A stretch of 24,266 nt of DNA from Candidatus Woesearchaeota archaeon. GTDB lineage: Archaea > Nanobdellota > Nanobdellia > Woesearchaeales > UBA10200. Of the stretch, positions 7,861 through 14,791 are shown piece by piece (within the stretch, counting starts at the first letter, position 1; the number at the start of each line of letters is the position of its first letter). Location of the stretch: contig JACPBN010000043.1 of assembly GCA_016180275.1 (NCBI GenBank), positions 1-24,266 on the forward strand, given 5' to 3'. Made by a program: the position numbers and the translations under genes. A model generated the notes under the pieces. The model was not told the origin of the DNA, did not search any database, and worked only from the letters and a program-made list of their open reading frames with translations.

Positions 7861-8634
7861 ATGAAAGCAGTTATATTATGCGGTGGCCGTGGCACGAGAC
7901 TTAGAGAAGAGACTGAATTCAAACCAAAGCCATTGGTGGAGATAGGCAATATGCCAATCTTATGGCATATAATGAAGACTTATGCACATTATGGCATTGA
8001 TGATTTTGTATTATGCTTGGGCTACAAAGGCAATATGATCAAAAAATTCTTTCTTGAATTGGAGACATTTAATACAGACTTTGCATTTAATACAAAAACA
8101 AAGAAACTGAAATTTTATAACCATAAAGATATGGAAGACTGGAACATTACATTCGCAGAAACAGGCCTTGATACAAACACAGGCGCAAGAATAAAGAAGA
8201 TCCAGAGATATATAAATGAGGATAATTTCTTTCTTACGTATGGCGATGGTGTAGCAGATATTGATATAAAAAAGCTTTTGGAATTTCACAAAAGCCATGG
8301 CAAGATTGGAACAGTGACTGCAGTCAGACCATTGGCAAGATTTGGTGTGCTCAACATAAAAGAGGATCTCATAACAGATTTCACAAAGAAAAATCTTGTT
8401 CATGACGGTAGGATAGACGGCGGATTTTTTGTATTCAGAAACAAGATATTTGATTATCTGAGCGAAGAGAAAAATTGCATGCTTGAAGCAGAGCCGTTGC
8501 AAAGGCTTGCAAAAGATAAACAGTTTGTTGCATACAGGCATGATGGATTCTGGCAATGCATGGATACGATACAGCAGACAGAGCTGTTGAATGAGCTTTG
8601 GCAGAAACAAGATGCCCCGTGGAAGATATGGTGA
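7861..8634 (+). CDS. rfbF: Glucose-1-phosphate cytidylyltransferase
   Basis: The enzyme joins CTP and glucose-1-phosphate to give CDP-glucose, the entry to CDP-6-deoxysugars. The 257-residue length is normal. The N-terminus carries the nucleotidyltransferase signature LCGGRGTRLREET with KPKP (residues 6-24), and YGDGVADID follows around D129, a metal-binding segment typical of RfbF. The ending DGFWQCMDTIQQTELLNELW is also characteristic and separates it from the dTDP-specific RmlA. It is followed directly by rfbG, whose ribosome-binding site overlaps the TGA stop. A strong GAGGGG site and TATA box precede it. Confidence 0.96.
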   Translation: MKAVILCGGRGTRLREETEFKPKPLVEIGNMPILWHIMKTYAHYGIDDFVLCLGYKGNMIKKFFLELETFNTDFAFNTKTKKLKFYNHKDMEDWNITFAETGLDTNTGARIKKIQRYINEDNFFLTYGDGVADIDIKKLLEFHKSHGKIGTVTAVRPLARFGVLNIKEDLITDFTKKNLVHDGRIDGGFFVFRNKIFDYLSEEKNCMLEAEPLQRLAKDKQFVAYRHDGFWQCMDTIQQTELLNELWQKQDAPWKIW

Positions 8635-8635
8635 T
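8630..8635 (+). promoter_or_regulatory. Shine-Dalgarno deciding the rfbG start
   Basis: GGTGAT is an exact match to the archaeal anti-Shine-Dalgarno core and ends 4 nt before ATG 8640. It spans the rfbF stop codon, so translation of the two genes is likely coupled. It favours 8640 over the in-frame ATG at 8628 and TTG at 8598. Confidence 0.75.
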
Positions 8636-8639
8636 AAAG

Positions 8640-9632
8640 ATGCAAAAAACTTCTGCTGATTACTGGAAAGACAAGAATGTTTTTGTGACAGGAGCAACTG
8701 GAATACTTGGAAGTTGGCTTGTAAAAAAACTTCTTGATGAGAAAGCAAACATTACGATCCTGAAGAGAGATCATGTGCCTAATTCTGAGCTTGAGCTTTC
8801 TGGTTCAATCAGGAAAGTTAATGTTGTGCATGGCTGCCTGGAAGATTACTGGACAGTTGAACGAGCTCTTAATGAGTACGAAATCGATACGTGTTTTCAT
8901 TTGGCTGCGCAAGCAATTGTGCAGACAAGCAACCGCAGCCCATTACCTACATTTGAAGCAAACATAAGAGGAACATGGAATCTGCTTGAAGCTTTGCGCA
9001 ACAGCAAGCTCATAAAAAGAATCGTGATAAGCTCAAGTGATAAGGCATACGGAGACCAGGAAGCATTGCCTTACAGGGAAGATACTTCCCCTTTGGCTGG
9101 TTTGCACCCATATGATGTTTCTAAGAGCTGCTGTGACATGATAGCGCAGGCATATGCGCATACATATAAGCTGCCGATAGGGATCGCAAGATGCGGAAAT
9201 ATATATGGTGGCGGAGATTTGAATTTTAACAGGATAATTCCTGGGATAATCAAATCAATTCTTCAAGATGAAGTGCCTGTTATAAGAAGTGATGGCACAT
9301 ATATACGTGATTATTTTTATGTTGAAGATACTGTAAATGCCTTTTTGACGCTTGCAAGAGAACTAAACAGGGAAGAAGTGAGAGGGCAAGCTTTTAATTT
9401 CAGCCCGGAAAAGCCATTGAGTGTGAAGGAACTTGTTGAAAAAATATTAGAGATTTCAGGAAGTTCACTAAAGCCTAAGGTACTAAATGAAGCAAAAAAT
9501 GAGATAAAAGAGCAGTACTTGAACTGTGAAAAGGCAAGAAGACTATTAAGGTGGAAATCTAAGATAGATATAGATGAAGGCTTAAGAAATACATTGGAAT
9601 GGTATAGATTGTTCTTTAGAAAAATTAAATAA
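8640..9632 (+). CDS. rfbG: CDP-glucose 4,6-dehydratase
   Basis: The enzyme converts CDP-glucose to CDP-4-keto-6-deoxyglucose with bound NAD. The 330-residue protein is an extended short-chain dehydrogenase: GATGILG at residues 18-24 binds NAD, HLAAQAIV and SSSDKAYGD follow, and the catalytic pair is Y158-x-x-x-K162 (YDVSK). The segment GGGDLNFNRIIPGIIKSIL is typical of RfbG rather than of dTDP-glucose dehydratase RmlB or UDP-glucose epimerase. A C-terminal stretch YLNCEKARRLLRWKSK is also usual. The gene directly follows rfbF and the start at 8640 is fixed by GGTGAT. Downstream is a 256-bp inverted-repeat element that separates it from the methyltransferase gene. Confidence 0.94.
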   Translation: MQKTSADYWKDKNVFVTGATGILGSWLVKKLLDEKANITILKRDHVPNSELELSGSIRKVNVVHGCLEDYWTVERALNEYEIDTCFHLAAQAIVQTSNRSPLPTFEANIRGTWNLLEALRNSKLIKRIVISSSDKAYGDQEALPYREDTSPLAGLHPYDVSKSCCDMIAQAYAHTYKLPIGIARCGNIYGGGDLNFNRIIPGIIKSILQDEVPVIRSDGTYIRDYFYVEDTVNAFLTLARELNREEVRGQAFNFSPEKPLSVKELVEKILEISGSSLKPKVLNEAKNEIKEQYLNCEKARRLLRWKSKIDIDEGLRNTLEWYRLFFRKIK

Positions 9633-9902
9633 AATGTATTTGTTTAGCAACACCAACCTAAAAAGCTGTGGCGACTGCCATTATATGACGAACATAATTC
9701 CAGTAACCAAATTAATGTTGCGACGGGCAATGCAATTTAGTTACATATAAGATAACACAACACACAATACATTCCTATCATCACATTTATATTACAATTG
9801 TAGAGGAGGAGCAACTCTTCTATAATACCTGCAAGTGTTCGTCGGCAGTCGCCGCAGCTTTGCACTATTTTACAGAAAAAGCTAAACAAATATAATAAAA
9901 TG
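9627..9902. mobile_element. Putative MITE-like element, 256 bp, with target duplication
   Basis: Between rfbG and the next gene, TATTTGTTTAGC (9637-9648) is repeated inverted as GCTAAACAAATA (9881-9892). Inside it, AAAGCTGTGGCGACTGCC (9662-9679) is inverted at 9844-9861 with one mismatch, and ACGAAC (9688-9693) at 9838-9843. Outside, the direct repeat AATAAAATGTAT occurs at 9628-9639 and 9894-9905, fitting a 9-12 bp target-site duplication (10 bp with one mismatch if the inverted repeats mark the exact ends). No coding frame of note lies inside. This layout is that of a miniature inverted-repeat element. An alternative is a structured RNA gene, since the mismatch in the 18-bp arm is a G-U pair in RNA. 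Which transposase family would mobilise it is unknown. Confidence 0.55.
9797..9826 (+). other. 12-bp hairpin inside the inverted-repeat element
   Basis: ATTGTAGAGGAG (9797-9808) pairs with CTCTTCTATAAT (9815-9826) over 12 positions, including two G-U pairs (G9800-T9823, G9805-T9818), closing a six-base loop GAGCAA. A smaller hairpin, ATTAT 9680-9684 with ATAAT 9694-9698, lies near the left arm. Both G-U pairs would work only on the plus-strand RNA, hinting that the region acts as plus-strand RNA, though no promoter for it is evident. Confidence 0.5.
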
Positions 9903-9947
9903 TATATGAATAAAATTAGCCGGTGTACAGCATAATTAAAGAAAATG

Positions 9948-10023
9948 TTTTAAATAAGGTACAATATCTCATTAATTTAGTATACTGAGATTGGTTTCAG
10001 TCAATAGTTATAAAGAGATTGGT
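9948..10023 (+). promoter_or_regulatory. Promoter region of the C-methyltransferase gene
   Basis: TTTTAAATAA (9948-9957) is a TATA candidate that would start a message near 9980. A second candidate, TTATAAAG (10008-10015), is only ~20 nt before ATG 10032 and rather close. GAGATTGGT occurs twice in direct orientation (9987-9995 and 10015-10023), 28 bp apart, and might be a regulator site. The inverted-repeat element upstream probably forces this gene to have its own promoter. Confidence 0.4.
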
Positions 10024-10031
10024 CTAGGAAT

Positions 10032-11312
10032 ATGAAACAGATTTATCCAGAACATCATCTGATAAAAACAGGACATATTTCTTACTGTCAGGTATGTAAT
10101 TCCAGAAAACTCCATACTATCCTTGACTTAGGCCACCAGCCGCTTTGTGACAGCTTACTCACAAAGAAGATGCTAAGTGAGCCTGAAAAAACCTACCCAT
10201 TAAGGATGATATGGTGTGAGGAATGTACCTGTGTCCAGATTGATTATGCAGTTTCCGGAGATGAGGTTTACCATCCTGATTATCCTTATAGAAGCGGCAT
10301 CACGAAAGAGCTTGCAGTATATCAGGAAAGTATTGCGTCATCTCTTGTTAAAAAATATAATTTGACAGCAAAAGACTTGATAGTAGATATAGGCTCAAAT
10401 GATGGCACTTTGTTAAAAGGTTTTCAGAAAGAGAACATCGGGACACTTGGTGTAGAGCCAACTAACATCTCCAAGATTGCCAATGCAAACGGAGTCAAGA
10501 CCATACAGGCATTTTTTGACATAAAAAATGCTAAAGAGATCAGAGAAAAATACGGGCCTGCATCTTTGATCATTAGCACAAATACATTTGCCCATATGCA
10601 GGGATTGGGAGAGTTTATCATGGGCGCATATTATTTATTGAAAGATGACGGAGTATTTGTTAATGAGACCCATTATCTTTTAGATGTGATTAAAGGAGGT
10701 CAATTTGACACCATATATCATGAACATTTGAGAACTTATTCATTAAGATCGCTCATTGCTTTGTTTAATCAGTATGATTTTACGGTTACAGATGTAGCGA
10801 GAGGAGACCGATACGGTGGAAATATCCGCGTTTACGTAACGAAAGGCAAAGGCAAGCCTGTCAGCTTGGAAGTTAAGAAACTATTAGCAATAGAGGAAGA
10901 GTTTGGCCTGGGAAAACTTGAAACATACAGGAAATTTGCTATGCGTGTTAAAAAAGCCAGGTTAGAATTTATGGATTTTTTGATTAAGACAAAAAAAGCG
11001 AATAAGCACATTGTTGGGAATTCCTGCCCAGGCAGATGCTCAACTCTGCTAAATTATTATGGTGTAGATTCAGAGTTGGTGCCTTATTTGGCTGAACAGC
11101 CTGCCTCTTTAAAGCTAAATATGTATTTGCCAGGCAAGCACATCCCGATAGTTAATAATCAGATATTGATTGATGAACAGCCTGATTTTGTGATATTATT
11201 GGCATGGCATTATGCAAAGCCTATCATGGAACAATTAAAAGCAAGAGGCTTAAAATCAGATTTTGTTATCCCATTGCCTGATTTTACAATCATTAAAAAT
11301 TCAGAAGTTTGA
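10032..11312 (+). CDS. NDP-hexose C-methyltransferase (zinc-finger class I SAM MTase)
   Basis: The 426-residue protein has the three-part build of sugar C-methyltransferases such as TcaB9, TylC3 and NovU. An N-terminal zinc knuckle uses C19-x-x-C22 and C62-x-x-C65. The SAM-binding core is LIVDIGSNDG (residues 116-125). The C-terminal Rossmann-like domain contains GNSCPGRCSTLLNYYG. The catalytic set described for TcaB9 (His181, Tyr222, Glu224, His225) has counterparts H188, Y229, E231 and H232 (NTFAH and YHEHL), all offset by 7. It would deprotonate the carbon next to the 4-keto group of the RfbG product and add a methyl group, most likely at C3; C5 is an alternative. The Gfo/Idh gene starts 4 nt after its stop. 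Confidence 0.88.
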   Translation: MKQIYPEHHLIKTGHISYCQVCNSRKLHTILDLGHQPLCDSLLTKKMLSEPEKTYPLRMIWCEECTCVQIDYAVSGDEVYHPDYPYRSGITKELAVYQESIASSLVKKYNLTAKDLIVDIGSNDGTLLKGFQKENIGTLGVEPTNISKIANANGVKTIQAFFDIKNAKEIREKYGPASLIISTNTFAHMQGLGEFIMGAYYLLKDDGVFVNETHYLLDVIKGGQFDTIYHEHLRTYSLRSLIALFNQYDFTVTDVARGDRYGGNIRVYVTKGKGKPVSLEVKKLLAIEEEFGLGKLETYRKFAMRVKKARLEFMDFLIKTKKANKHIVGNSCPGRCSTLLNYYGVDSELVPYLAEQPASLKLNMYLPGKHIPIVNNQILIDEQPDFVILLAWHYAKPIMEQLKARGLKSDFVIPLPDFTIIKNSEV

Positions 11313-11316
11313 TAAG

Positions 11317-12318
11317 ATGCTAAAAAAATTAAAATCTATCAAGCCGCTTGTAATAGGGCTTGGTCTTGCCGGAAACAGGCATTTGGAGGCCCAGCTTAGA
11401 TTAGGGATTAGGGCAGGAGTATATGATATTGATCCTAAGTCAACTGAGCATTTGAAAGAAAAATCCGAGGTTATTGTCTTTGAGAATTTGGAAGATGCGA
11501 TAAACTGGTCTAATTTGGTTCATGTATGTACGCCTGATGACAAGCACACAGAATTTGTCGAGAAGGCTATTAAGAAAGGAAAAGCTGTTTTGTGTGAAAA
11601 ATCCTTTACCACTAATCTTCGAGAAGCCTTAAATTTGCAGAAATTGGCACATAGATATGATTCAACTTTGGTGGTAGGCCAGAATTACCGACTTACACCT
11701 ACATTTTCAGATACCCGGAGATTGGTTTCAAAAGGCATGCTTGGAACTATAACAGGCATCGAGGCAACGTACCTGCATGACATGGCACAGTACCGCCTAG
11801 GGACAAGATGCAGAAACACACAGGATTTTCTGTATGTAGGAGGATCACATGCTATTGACTTGGCTTATTGGGTGATGGGAGAGAAAGTAGTGAGTGTCCA
11901 GGCATCCACAGGAAAAAAAATAAGATCAGAATATGATTGCCATGAAAGATACCAGATAATACTGAAGTTTGCTTCTGGAATTCTATGCCATATCAGCTTA
12001 GATTCGAGCTCAGCTCAACCTGTTAATGGATCCAGCTTAAAAATATATGGGGAAAAAGGGCAACTAGCTACACATAATAAGATAGATAAATTGATGCTTT
12101 TTAAGAAAGGCATGAAAAAAGAAAGATTTATTCATTTGCCAAATAGTAAAACATTTACAGTTGCTTTGGAAGTTAAGATTATCGATGACTATTTATTGGG
12201 AAGAGCTCAGTCGCATTGGCCTTTGCCTGGTGTTGATGATGCAGTAAATGTGATAAGGATATTAGATGCGATTTCAAAAGCAGTATCTTCAGGCAAGAGA
12301 GAGCCTGTAACCTACTGA
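11317..12318 (+). CDS. Gfo/Idh/MocA-family NAD(P)-dependent sugar oxidoreductase
   Basis: Protein of 333 residues. The N-terminal Rossmann fold has GLGLAGNRH (14-22), and the family lysine motif appears as CEKSF with K95, where most members have EKP. The substrate domain has GGSHAIDLAYW with H178 and D181 in the usual catalytic region. Members reduce or oxidise hydroxyl/keto groups of sugars. Four nt separate it from the methyltransferase gene, so it likely acts on the same sugar, perhaps as the keto-reductase that finishes the CDP-linked branched 6-deoxyhexose (compare KijD10, a C3-ketoreductase of this family in kijanose synthesis). An in-frame upstream start at 11263 would overlap the methyltransferase by 50 nt and is not favoured. 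Which carbon it reduces cannot be read from sequence. Confidence 0.85.
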   Translation: MLKKLKSIKPLVIGLGLAGNRHLEAQLRLGIRAGVYDIDPKSTEHLKEKSEVIVFENLEDAINWSNLVHVCTPDDKHTEFVEKAIKKGKAVLCEKSFTTNLREALNLQKLAHRYDSTLVVGQNYRLTPTFSDTRRLVSKGMLGTITGIEATYLHDMAQYRLGTRCRNTQDFLYVGGSHAIDLAYWVMGEKVVSVQASTGKKIRSEYDCHERYQIILKFASGILCHISLDSSSAQPVNGSSLKIYGEKGQLATHNKIDKLMLFKKGMKKERFIHLPNSKTFTVALEVKIIDDYLLGRAQSHWPLPGVDDAVNVIRILDAISKAVSSGKREPVTY

Positions 12319-12329
12319 GCAGATTAAAG

Positions 12330-12435
12330 TATATTTATAGTTAAGATGATAACAAAAAACTTTTGGAGGAAAGCAAGAACTATATCACCTAAATCATTAC
12401 ACTAAAGGATGTATGTTAAATAAAGTGATATCCTT
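12330..12435 (+). promoter_or_regulatory. TATA box and leader of the GT2 gene
   Basis: TATATTTATA (12330-12339) is a good TATA candidate in the 128-bp gap. The leader it predicts contains two inverted repeats that share bases: ATATCAC 12382-12388 with GTGATAT 12425-12431, and AAGGAT 12405-12410 with ATCCTT 12430-12435. They cannot form together. GTGAT (12425-12429) is also the only Shine-Dalgarno-like sequence, though far from ATG 12447. Confidence 0.4.
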
Positions 12436-12446
12436 GCTCAATAAAG

Positions 12447-13103
12447 ATGAAAGATATTAAGTTAGGAATTGCATTGGTTGCAAAGAACGAGGAAGAGAGC
12501 ATAGCTTATATGATAGATAAGCTGAGAAAAAGCGGATATAAAGAGATTTATGTTGTTGATGAACGATCAGAAGACAGGACACAAGAAATTGCAGAGGGCC
12601 TTGGTGTTAGTGTTTACCAGAGGGAAGGCAAAGGATTTGGATGCGGCCTAAAGTATGCGCTAAAGGTAGCAGCTGCCAAAGGCTATGATTATATAGTAAG
12701 AGTTGACTGTGACGGATCATATCCTCCTGAAGAGATCCATAAATTAGTGAAATATGCTAAACAGTATGATCTTGTTGCAGGGATAAGAGATATCAATAAG
12801 GTAAAATTTCTGCACAGGCTGCCAAACAGGTTTCATACCCTATTGACAAATTTATTATTTAATGGCAGATTGAAAGATGTAAATTCAGGGATGAAATTGA
12901 TAAATGTTAAAAAGTTTAATGGTATTCTGGAAGCAGATGGATTTGACCTTGAAGCAGAGCTGTCAATTAAGGCTTTGAAAAAAGGCTATCCTATCAAGGA
13001 AGTTCCGATCAGTTATAAAGAAAGATTTGGTGGAGTTTCAAAAATAAGGATAAAAGATGGTTTTCTGATCTTGTGGAGAATACTCAAAGAAAGGTTTATA
13101 TAA
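12447..13103 (+). CDS. DPM1-like family 2 glycosyltransferase
   Basis: Soluble GT-A enzyme of 218 residues. It opens with GIALVAKNEEESIAYMIDKL, where the nucleotide is bound, continues with IYVVDERSEDRT, and has the metal-binding D87-C-D89 in VDCDGSYPPEEI. This matches dolichyl-phosphate mannosyl/glucosyltransferases (DPM1-like), which load a sugar from an NDP or GDP donor on to polyprenyl phosphate. Such products are the donors of GT-C enzymes like those encoded at 5824-7776 and 18243-19526. No membrane helices follow the catalytic domain, unlike longer DPM/GtrB proteins, although the C-terminal GFLILWRILKERFI is hydrophobic enough for peripheral binding. The promoter of the next gene overlaps its last codons. 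Confidence 0.9.
   Translation: MKDIKLGIALVAKNEEESIAYMIDKLRKSGYKEIYVVDERSEDRTQEIAEGLGVSVYQREGKGFGCGLKYALKVAAAKGYDYIVRVDCDGSYPPEEIHKLVKYAKQYDLVAGIRDINKVKFLHRLPNRFHTLLTNLLFNGRLKDVNSGMKLINVKKFNGILEADGFDLEAELSIKALKKGYPIKEVPISYKERFGGVSKIRIKDGFLILWRILKERFI
13095..13103 (+). promoter_or_regulatory. TATA box for a leaderless flippase message
   Basis: TTTATATAA coincides with the last three codons of the GT2 gene. Its centre is about 26 nt before ATG 13125, the spacing expected between a TATA box and the transcription start, and no Shine-Dalgarno sequence is present. The flippase gene is therefore probably transcribed as a leaderless message. Confidence 0.55.
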
Positions 13104-13124
13104 CGCAGCTAATATTTGTTATCC

Positions 13125-14708
13125 ATGCCAAAATACAGAAATATAGATAAAAAAGGGCAAAGAAAAGAAAAAAGTGAAAGATATAGGACGATTGCAAAAG
13201 GCGCTGCCTATGTGCTGATCGGAATGGTCATTTCTAAGTTTCTTACATATTTATACAGGATGATAACTGCGCACTTAGGCACTGAGTCATACGGATTGCT
13301 TTCTCTTGGGATTGCAGTGATAGGCGTTGTGAGTTTTGTGCCACTTCTTGGCTTGGATAACGGAGTCCTCAGGTATGCTGCATATTACAGGCAATTAAAG
13401 AAATTTAATGTCGTAAACGGAATAATAAGGTATTGCATCAGGATTTCTGCAGTATTGAGCTGCTTATTATTTGTGATAATGTTTTTTGCTGCAGAGTATA
13501 TATCTGTAAAATTCTTCAATAACAGTGAGCTCACAAATATTATTAGGATATTTTCAGTCAGCCTTCCGTTTTTTGCTCTTGGAAGCATTTACTTAGCTGC
13601 CCTCCGTGCATTTGAAAGGATAGATTACTGGGTTTATGCAAAAAATATTTCTGAGTCTGTTGTTAAAATACTAGCAACAGTCGTATTACTGGCGCTTGGC
13701 TTCGGAATTATTGGAGCTTCTATTGCATATGTGCTTGCAATAATCGTGCCATTCATACTAGCATATTTCTATATCAAGAAGATATTGCCATCCAGAAAAT
13801 CATCACAGGATGCTTCTGTCAATAAGGAAGTCAGCATCTATTCATTTCCCCTTATGCTTAATGTCCTGTTTGCGCAGGTGATAGTCTGGACAGATGTAAT
13901 AATGCTCGGCTATTATAAAAGCGCATCTGATGCCGGCATTTACAATGCAGCATTGCCCACAGCAACATTGATGTCTATAATACCAGGCGCATTGTTAGGC
14001 TTGTTTATTCCGGTAATGACAGGCATCTACGCAGCCAAGAATATTGCAGAATTCAAAAAAACATTTTCTGTCACGACAAAATGGATACTTATGTTTAATA
14101 TGCCTATATTCCTTGTGCTGTTTCTGCTGGGCAAAGAGATACTCACAGTATTTTTTGGGAATGAATATGGAATCGGCTTTGCTGCGCTTAATATTTTGGT
14201 TGTAGGTTACCTTATTTACCAGGCTCTTAATCCTGCAAGTGAAATTCTTAACGTGATTAAGAAGCCAAAGCTTGTGATGCTGAATACTTTTATTGCTGCA
14301 ATTTTGAATGTAATCTTAAATGCATTGCTCATACCAAAGTACGGCATGATTGGAGGGGCAGTTGCAACAAGTTCAAGCATGGTTTTATTTGGGATATTGG
14401 CTGCTGCTGAAATGTATTATCATACTAAGATAATCGGCATAATGCCAAACATGGTAAAACTATTATTTGCAGGCACCCTAATATTTCTTGCATATGAATT
14501 TTTTATTTCAGGTTACATCGCAACTTATAACATATACTTAAGATTGATAGCCGGTTCATGTTCCATAGTAGTTTTGTACGCTGCATTATTATTATTGATG
14601 AAGTGCTTTGAAAAAGAAGAGGTAGAAGTCCTGAAGGAAGCAGAAGCCATAACAGGCATAAAAATAACACTGTTTAGAAATTTCTTAAAGAGGTTTGTGG
14701 ATAGATGA
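13125..14708 (+). CDS. Wzx-type oligosaccharide flippase (MOP superfamily)
   Basis: The 527-residue protein has a basic N-terminal tail (residues 1-25) followed by about 12-14 hydrophobic helices. The opening YVLIGMVISKFLTYLYRMITAHLGTESYGLLSLG is the standard first-helix pattern of polysaccharide biosynthesis flippases (RfbX/Wzx/MurJ relatives). FPLMLNVLFAQVIVWTDVIMLGYY in the middle and IPKYGMIGGAVATSSSMV near residue 400 repeat the family pattern in the second half. It would flip the lipid-linked glycan from cytoplasmic to outer face, where AglB can use it. An in-frame TTG at 13116 adds three residues and is less likely than ATG 13125. It is the last plus-strand gene before a convergent block; the next gene ends 83 bp away on the other strand. 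Confidence 0.9.
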   Translation: MPKYRNIDKKGQRKEKSERYRTIAKGAAYVLIGMVISKFLTYLYRMITAHLGTESYGLLSLGIAVIGVVSFVPLLGLDNGVLRYAAYYRQLKKFNVVNGIIRYCIRISAVLSCLLFVIMFFAAEYISVKFFNNSELTNIIRIFSVSLPFFALGSIYLAALRAFERIDYWVYAKNISESVVKILATVVLLALGFGIIGASIAYVLAIIVPFILAYFYIKKILPSRKSSQDASVNKEVSIYSFPLMLNVLFAQVIVWTDVIMLGYYKSASDAGIYNAALPTATLMSIIPGALLGLFIPVMTGIYAAKNIAEFKKTFSVTTKWILMFNMPIFLVLFLLGKEILTVFFGNEYGIGFAALNILVVGYLIYQALNPASEILNVIKKPKLVMLNTFIAAILNVILNALLIPKYGMIGGAVATSSSMVLFGILAAAEMYYHTKIIGIMPNMVKLLFAGTLIFLAYEFFISGYIATYNIYLRLIAGSCSIVVLYAALLLLMKCFEKEEVEVLKEAEAITGIKITLFRNFLKRFVDR

Positions 14709-14791
14709 GTGTAAATAATAAGAGATAATGATAACAGACTATGCATCCCAATAGCACAATTTATTTGATACAAGACATTATTAACTCAATA

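Noticed and set aside
8598..8639. Upstream starts for rfbG at TTG 8598 or ATG 8628
   Set aside because: GGTGAT at 8630-8635 sits at the right distance for ATG 8640, and the NAD-binding fold begins soon after it as in homologues.
8011..8748. A 245-codon open frame on the minus strand opposite rfbF
   Set aside because: It is antisense to the well-supported rfbF gene, with Cys/Phe/Ile-rich composition typical of a shadow frame and no family resemblance.
9637..9892. RNase P RNA or SRP RNA as an explanation for the structured gap after rfbG
   Set aside because: ACAGAA occurs at 9872, but the other conserved RNase P segments and the SRP helix 8 motif are not found, and the flanking direct repeats fit an insertion better.
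12346..12405. A 19-residue open frame (MITKNFWRKARTISPKSLH) in the leader of the GT2 gene
   Set aside because: It has no ribosome-binding site and no recognisable features; this size occurs often by chance in AT-rich gaps.
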